Below, one piece after another: positions 20,809 to 23,522 of a DNA stretch of 23,522 nucleotides; within the stretch, counting starts at the first letter, position 1, and every line of letters begins with the position of its first letter. This DNA is from a virus, in IMG/VR virus record IMGVR_UViG_3300009169_001717, positions 1 to 23,522 of that record, one strand, 5' to 3'. A program made the position numbers and the translations under genes. Below the pieces are notes generated by a model. The model was not told the origin of the DNA, made no database searches, and worked only from the letters and a program-made list of their open reading frames with translations.

Positions 20809-21011
20809 TGGGGCTCCTTCTTGTGCTGGCAGCCCACGGTCTGCGTGGGCGAGTCGGGTGGGACGTTCTCGGGGTCCTGCTTCTCGAGCCGCTGGAGGGC
20901 CAGCATCAGCATGTCGTACTCGTAGTCACTGATCTCGGGGGCGTCGAGGCAGTAGTACTGGTGGTTCGCACGCCTCAGGAGGCCCCTGAGCGCCTCCGCG
21001 TCCTCGTTCAC
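20805..21011 (-). CDS. Stand-alone NAD+-dependent DNA ligase Ia domain (LigA N-terminal fragment)
   Basis: GTG 21011 begins 68 residues, two bases after the previous stop. The body matches the LigA Ia (NMN-binding) domain: LLRRANHQYYCLDAPEISDYEYD (helix and conserved Asp29, Tyr32, Asp33 region), MLMLALQRLEKQDPE and the domain-end motif PPDSPTQTVG (51-60). A short Lys/Gln tail then ends the protein exactly where the adenylation domain would start. No adenylation, OB, zinc-finger, HhH or BRCT domain follows; the next gene is rtcB. It could be half of a split ligase (T5 encodes a two-subunit NAD ligase), a decoy, or an NMN/NAD-binding accessory. The start lacks a strong ribosome site. Confidence 0.82.
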   Translation of the reverse strand: MNEDAEALRGLLRRANHQYYCLDAPEISDYEYDMLMLALQRLEKQDPENVPPDSPTQTVGCQHKKEPQ

Positions 21012-21013
21012 GG

Positions 21014-21295
21014 CTATGGCTCGATGAACGGGTTGTCGTGGAACCCGACGTAGGCGTGGTCCTCCAGGCACTCCTCGTCGCGGCAGGCCGCGGCCATGAT
21101 CCGCTCGCGCTCCTTCCGGGCGAGGTCGTCGTAGAAGTCCACGTTGATGGTCGGTGAGTAGAAGCCGTCGCTGTCGGGCTCCCCCCAGCGCCAGATGACG
21201 CGGTGGCCGGAAAGGTCGCGGCTGGCGAACTCATCCATGGCCTTCTTCGTCAACCGCACCTTGCGGACATCCGCCAGCTCTTCCTGCGGCGTCAT
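21014..21295 (-). CDS. Hypothetical protein, 93 aa
   Basis: ATG 21295 (MTPQEELADVRKVRLTKKAM) overlaps the upstream stop as ATGA. A helical, charged N-terminus is followed by HRVIWRWGEPDSDGFYSPTINVDFYDDLARKERERIMAAACRDEECLEDHAYVGFHDNPFIEP. The middle has beta strands with Trp/Tyr and the end has two cysteines. No family is recognised. It is co-transcribed and coupled with the ligase-domain and rtcB genes. Confidence 0.8.
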   Translation of the reverse strand: MTPQEELADVRKVRLTKKAMDEFASRDLSGHRVIWRWGEPDSDGFYSPTINVDFYDDLARKERERIMAAACRDEECLEDHAYVGFHDNPFIEP

Positions 21296-21477
21296 CGGTG
21301 GACCCCGGCGTCGATGCGGAAGCACGTCTCACAGGTCTTGCTGTTGTCGGGGACCCGGGGCTCCAGGGTGGTGTGCGCCCGCGGGCGCCTCTGCCCGCAG
21401 AGGGCCACGACGGTCGAGATCTGGACCTCCTCGAAGATGTGCCAACTGACGACCTTGAACCACAACCTGTCAGACAT
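21292..21477 (-). CDS. Small Cys-containing protein, 61 aa
   Basis: Three consecutive ATG codons (21483, 21480, 21477) follow GGAGGG. I choose the third because it gives 7-base spacing; the first would give the common ATGA overlap. The protein reads MSDRLWFKVVSWHIFEEVQ, then TVVALCGQRRPRAHTTLEP and KTCETCFRIDAG. One Cys plus a CxxC give a likely single zinc site of the type seen in many actinophage small proteins. Function is unknown. Confidence 0.75.
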   Translation of the reverse strand: MSDRLWFKVVSWHIFEEVQISTVVALCGQRRPRAHTTLEPRVPDNSKTCETCFRIDAGVHR

Positions 21478-21479
21478 CA

Positions 21480-21779
21480 TCATCCCTCCATCTTTCGCTG
21501 CACGGCTCGTTCCTTGCCGACCCGCCCCACGGCGATCAGCCAATCGGTGACCGCGACGAGGATGAGGTCCACCTCTCGGGAGGCCTTCTTGAGGTCCGCG
21601 GTCGCCTGACCCAGCTCCAGCTTCCCGGAGATATCGACGGCCTTCTCCAGCGCCATCGAGGCGGAGTCCAGGTAGGCCATCAGGCTCGCCGTCATCGCTA
21701 TCAGGGGGGTAGGCAACTCCCCGTCCCCGAGCGACTCCCTGACCCTCCGATCGATGAAGGCCTCCATCTCGTCCATCAT
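21480..21779 (-). CDS. All-helical hypothetical protein, 99 aa
   Basis: ATG 21779 sits behind GGGGAGGG and overlaps the upstream stop as ATGA. The protein is entirely helical with two long amphipathic helices (MTASLMAYLDSASMALEKAVDISGKLEL and ADLKKASREVDLILVAVTDWLIAVG) and a basic tail. There are no cysteines. A four-helix-bundle dimer is plausible. No family is recognised. Confidence 0.8.
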   Translation of the reverse strand: MMDEMEAFIDRRVRESLGDGELPTPLIAMTASLMAYLDSASMALEKAVDISGKLELGQATADLKKASREVDLILVAVTDWLIAVGRVGKERAVQRKMEG

Positions 21780-22117
21780 GCCCTCCCCCTCAGGAAGCCC
21801 CGCAGATGCAGCAGGATGGCTGCTGCGCCCGAGTATCCATCGGGCCCCAGGATGCCGATGTGCCTCTGCCTCTCCTTCATGCTGAGTCGGTCGATCTCGG
21901 CCATCAGCGCCTCGCGCTCGTTCCTCGCCCCGTTGCGGTAGGTCTTCTCGAACATCTCCTTCAGGATCTCGCCATCCTCCTCCGCCTGCCTCACCCCCTT
22001 CAACTCCTCCTCTGTCGGCGCCCGGTGGATGCCGATCCTGCCGCAGACATCACAGACCGGCGGGTCCCCATCGAAGCCGCGGTGGTCGGGATCGTGGTAG
22101 TCAGCCATCTCACCCAT
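21776..22117 (-). CDS. Hypothetical protein with N-terminal CxxC, 113 aa
   Basis: ATG 22117 lies 7 bases after AGGAGG and overlaps the upstream stop by 8 bases; ATG 22108 is an alternative. The N-terminus is rich in His/Asp (MADYHDPDHRGFDGDPP), followed by VCDVCGRIGIH, so a zinc site formed by the Cys pair and His is possible. The rest is a charged helix (REALMAEIDRLSMKERQRH) and a short hydrophobic end. Function is unknown. Confidence 0.8.
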   Translation of the reverse strand: MGEMADYHDPDHRGFDGDPPVCDVCGRIGIHRAPTEEELKGVRQAEEDGEILKEMFEKTYRNGARNEREALMAEIDRLSMKERQRHIGILGPDGYSGAAAILLHLRGFLRGRA

Positions 22118-22319
22118 CCAGGAACCTCCTCAGCTCATTGATCTCATCAGGACCGATCCATGTCTCGCTCTTGCCGATGCGGATCTTCAGGTGGTTGATC
22201 TGGTCCTTCTTGGGCAGCGCCGTCCCGAGTGGGTGCATCTCCATCTCCAGGTCGGGGTAGCCCCTGTCCCTGTCCACCGCCTCCCCCTCGAGGTTCAGGT
22301 GCCTGACGGTCCACTCCAT
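22110..22319 (-). CDS. Hypothetical protein, 69 aa
   Basis: ATG 22319 (MEWTVRHLNLEGEAVDRDRG) overlaps the upstream stop by one base (TGATG). An acidic beta-rich domain is followed by HLKIRIGKSETWIGPDEINELRRFLDG, a strand-turn-helix end. A longer frame from 22343 would begin inside the upstream gene. No family is recognised. It is one of the first genes of the accessory transcript, so early expression is likely. Confidence 0.78.
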   Translation of the reverse strand: MEWTVRHLNLEGEAVDRDRGYPDLEMEMHPLGTALPKKDQINHLKIRIGKSETWIGPDEINELRRFLDG

Positions 22320-22522
22320 CACTTGGTCCCCCACTCCAGCCACCCCTCTGCGGCTGCTGCGTCCTCCAGGAAGCCCACGAACTTGAGGGCATCCGTGGGA
22401 GCCGTCCTGAAGTGCCCGTCCTCATCGACGGCCCTGTACCAGCCTTTGCTGCCCTTGGCGATGATGACCACCCTCTTCTGCATGCTGCCGGTGATGCGGA
22501 CGTTGGCCGCGATGAGCTTCAT
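22319..22522 (-). CDS. Hypothetical beta-barrel-like protein, 67 aa
   Basis: ATG 22522 overlaps the upstream stop as ATGA. The sequence MKLIAANVRITGSMQKRVVIIAKGSKGWYRAV has strands with a KGSKGWYRAV turn, then LKFVGFLEDAAAAEGWLEWG. It may be a small SH3-like or OB-like fold; I do not recognise a family. Function is unknown. Confidence 0.78.
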   Translation of the reverse strand: MKLIAANVRITGSMQKRVVIIAKGSKGWYRAVDEDGHFRTAPTDALKFVGFLEDAAAAEGWLEWGTK

Positions 22523-22656
22523 GCGTAGGCCCCCAGCAGCATGCCCACCATCCAGCCGATGGTGCCCATCAGCAGCCAGAACACCAGGATGTCGCCGGGT
22601 TCGTCCTTCACCTCCACCAGCAGCGTCAACAGCGGGACCTTCTTGCTCGGATCCAT
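22519..22656 (-). CDS. Small single-pass membrane protein, 45 aa; first gene of the leftward operon
   Basis: ATG 22656 is preceded by a strong AAGGAGGGG. After a charged N-terminus (MDPSKKVPLLTLLVEVKDEPGD) there is one hydrophobic segment, ILVFWLLMGTIGWMVGMLLG, with only GAYA after it. This is a typical transmembrane helix. It could be an early phage inner-membrane protein acting on the host membrane, for example in superinfection exclusion or lysis control. That is speculative. Its 5' leader contains the structured element described separately. Confidence 0.72.
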   Translation of the reverse strand: MDPSKKVPLLTLLVEVKDEPGDILVFWLLMGTIGWMVGMLLGAYA

Positions 22657-22674
22657 CGTCCCCTCCTTCTAGGT

Positions 22675-22755
22675 GGGGGAGCCGCCTTGTGGTGCCAGCC
22701 GGAGCGGAAGTCCCGCGACCGACCTTGGGGGCTCACAGGCCCAGGCAGCTCCCCC
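22675..22755 (-). ncRNA. Candidate structured 5' leader RNA of the leftward operon
   Basis: On the leftward RNA a closing stem pairs 22755-22743 with 22687-22675 (13 positions, one mismatch). Inside are a GGGC/GCCC hairpin (loop CUGUGA) and a longer hairpin with GUCGG-GCGG paired to CCGC-CCGGC across a small bulge. This gives a three-way junction. It ends 6 bases before the AAGGAGG of the 45-aa gene. It could be a cis-regulatory leader; I do not recognise a known riboswitch class, and the fold is worked out by eye. Confidence 0.4.
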
Positions 22756-22944
22756 GGTGCCGGAGTGAAAGCCCCAGCCTCGACAGCATAGCCCACATGT
22801 CAACAGATGTGTGTATGTGGGAATGGGGAGATGTGGGGAACAGCAGCCTGGGCGGATGCTGCATTTCGGTGACGCTCGACCTCCCCCGGCGGACTCTGGG
22901 AGCGAACCGACCGGGGGGGGGCTGGGCCGCTCGCTGGGGCTCGC

Positions 22945-22975
22945 CCCACGCTCAACCCACGCTCGACCCACGCTC
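22945..22975. repeat. Three tandem 11-bp repeats with CCCACGCTC core
   Basis: CCCACGCTC occurs at 22945-22953, 22956-22964 and 22967-22975, with a constant period of 11 bases, about one helical turn. A further copy is at 23058-23066 and an inverted partial copy (AGCGTGGG) near 23155. This arrangement is like operator or iteron clusters bound by a protein on one face of DNA. Confidence 0.75.
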
Positions 22976-23224
22976 AGGGGCCATCGGGCCGCAGCGGCCG
23001 TCCTGTGGGCTCTGGCGGGCTCGTGTGCATGGGGTCGCGGCGTTGCTTCCGCCCCCTCCCACGCTCCGCCCCGCCAGCAGCTGACCCGCCCACCAGCCCA
23101 CCATGGCGGTCAAGGGAGACCATCGTCGCGGCGACCGCGGGGAGATCGACTCCAAGCGTGGGGGCTGGGCTGGCTGCGCTCCTGACCGCGCACCGCTGGC
23201 CCACCTCCAAGGCGTGTTTCCAGC

Positions 23225-23254
23225 TTGACACCCCAACACGAACTGGAGGACAAT
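23225..23254 (+). promoter_or_regulatory. Rightward sigma70-type promoter
   Basis: TTGACA (23225-23230), an 18-base spacer and GACAAT (23249-23254; 4/6 match to TATAAT) lie 46 bases before ATG 23300. The predicted start site is near 23261, where a GGCGGG-AGCC-CCCGCC hairpin begins, so the RNA would carry a 5'-terminal stem. The perfect -35 and 18-base spacer match the leftward promoter at 3044-3073. Confidence 0.65.
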
Positions 23255-23299
23255 CCCCTTGGCGGGAGCCCCCGCCGGGAGCACTTGGAGGTCAACCCG

Positions 23300-23522
23300 A
23301 TGCCCAGCTACCAGTCCCGCTCCGAGGTCGAAGCCGCGGGCTTCGAGCCCTACACCGGCCAGCCCGTGGCCGTCGGAGACACCGTCGTGGTCAACGCCCG
23401 CGGCGGCTGGCGCTCCGCCCCCGTCACCAAGGTCACCCCCAAGTTCGTCTACGCGGACGTGACGACCCCCACCAGCCCCGACCTCCACACGGTGGGTCGC
23501 GGCGACCGCACCGGCCGGATGA
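23300..23522 (+). CDS. Rightward hypothetical protein (partial, C-terminus off window)
   Basis: ATG 23300 (MPSYQSRSEVEAAGFEPYTG) has GGAGG 8 bases upstream and an upstream promoter. The frame is open to the window end (74 codons). The segment PVAVGDTVVVNARGGWRSAPVTKVTPKFVYADVTTP resembles the small SH3/KOW-like beta-barrel proteins frequent in actinophage early regions, but the family is not certain. It is the only plus-strand gene and is strongly C-ending in codon use. It marks the start of a divergent operon. Confidence 0.75.
   Translation, partial: MPSYQSRSEVEAAGFEPYTGQPVAVGDTVVVNARGGWRSAPVTKVTPKFVYADVTTPTSPDLHTVGRGDRTGRM

Larger units (their letters stand above)
22657..23299. other. Divergent non-coding control region (about 640 bases)
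   Basis: No credible gene lies between the leftward 45-aa gene and the rightward gene at 23300. The region holds the leader RNA, inverted ATGTGGG boxes (22792-22798 versus 22815-22821, plus a direct copy at 22831-22837), a 9-G run (22913-22921), 11-bp direct repeats (22945-22975), and a GGCCGC/GCGGCC palindrome near 22988-23003. It ends with the rightward promoter. Divergent transcription plus repeats makes it the best candidate for an immunity/operator region or a replication origin. Which of these applies cannot be decided from sequence alone. Confidence 0.6.

Noticed and set aside
22774-22803. Leftward TTGACA (22803-22798) as promoter of the accessory operon
   Set aside because: The -35 is perfect but at 16-18 bases there is no -10-like hexamer; the only TATGCT is 7 bases away. 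A promoter is expected here but not demonstrated by this box.
23103-23228. Plus-strand 41-codon frame starting MAVKGDHRRGDRG
   Set aside because: No Shine-Dalgarno upstream and low-complexity basic sequence. It ends inside the predicted -35 box.
22811-23488. Open frames on both strands across the divergent region
   Set aside because: All are Pro/Arg/Ala/Ser-rich, overlap repeats and the promoter, and lack ribosome sites. No domain is recognised.
1-23522. tRNA or rRNA genes
   Set aside because: No segment showed a cloverleaf with a T-loop GTTCRANNC motif and matching acceptor stem when read by eye. A dedicated scan would be needed to exclude degenerate ones.

Overview
This window looks like about half or less of a tailed double-stranded DNA phage (Caudoviricetes) or a closely related provirus. 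The evidence is a small and large terminase pair, an HK97-type portal, a LamG-bearing tail fibre and long runs of tiny, tightly packed genes. The DNA is GC-rich (judged by eye), GTG starts are very common and Shine-Dalgarno sites are strong. Many short Cys-rich proteins of the kind seen in actinobacteriophages are present. An actinobacterial or other high-GC host is therefore likely, but this is an inference. There are no tRNA genes, CRISPR arrays, insertion sequences or integrase in the window.

Nearly everything is transcribed leftward (minus strand). Read in the direction of transcription from the right: (i) a roughly 640-base non-coding divergent region (22657-23299) with an 11-bp direct repeat, a candidate structured leader RNA, and a good rightward promoter serving one plus-strand gene that runs off the window; (ii) an early/accessory operon (22656 down to 14514) of about 25 mostly tiny genes. 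It includes a stand-alone NAD+-ligase Ia domain, an RtcB RNA ligase, an SPFH/prohibitin-like membrane protein, a tandem array of five related coiled-coil/Cys proteins and a series of zinc-ribbon and ribbon-helix-helix proteins; (iii) a rho-independent terminator (14371-14407); (iv) a packaging/head block: a degenerate QueD-like protein, TerS, TerL, a 70-aa protein, the portal and a beta-rich surface-type protein; (v) a second terminator (10014-10042); (vi) an unusually large sugar cassette (9993 down to 3461) with two NAD-dependent sugar epimerases, two SAM methyltransferases and four glycosyltransferases, one of them GT17-like, interleaved with small proteins; (vii) a terminator and a leftward sigma70-type promoter (3044-3073), then a 76-aa protein and a very large LamG-repeat fibre protein that continues beyond base 1.

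Most adjacent leftward genes overlap by ATGA, GTGA, TTGA or TGATG, so translation is probably coupled along each operon. The clearest working hypotheses are: the sugar cassette builds and attaches a methylated glycan to virion surface proteins encoded beside it; the ligase-fragment/RtcB/SPFH trio is a nucleic-acid repair or counter-defence module; and the tandem coiled-coil array is a recently expanded accessory family. Major capsid protein, maturation protease, tape measure and lysis genes are not seen and presumably lie outside the window.
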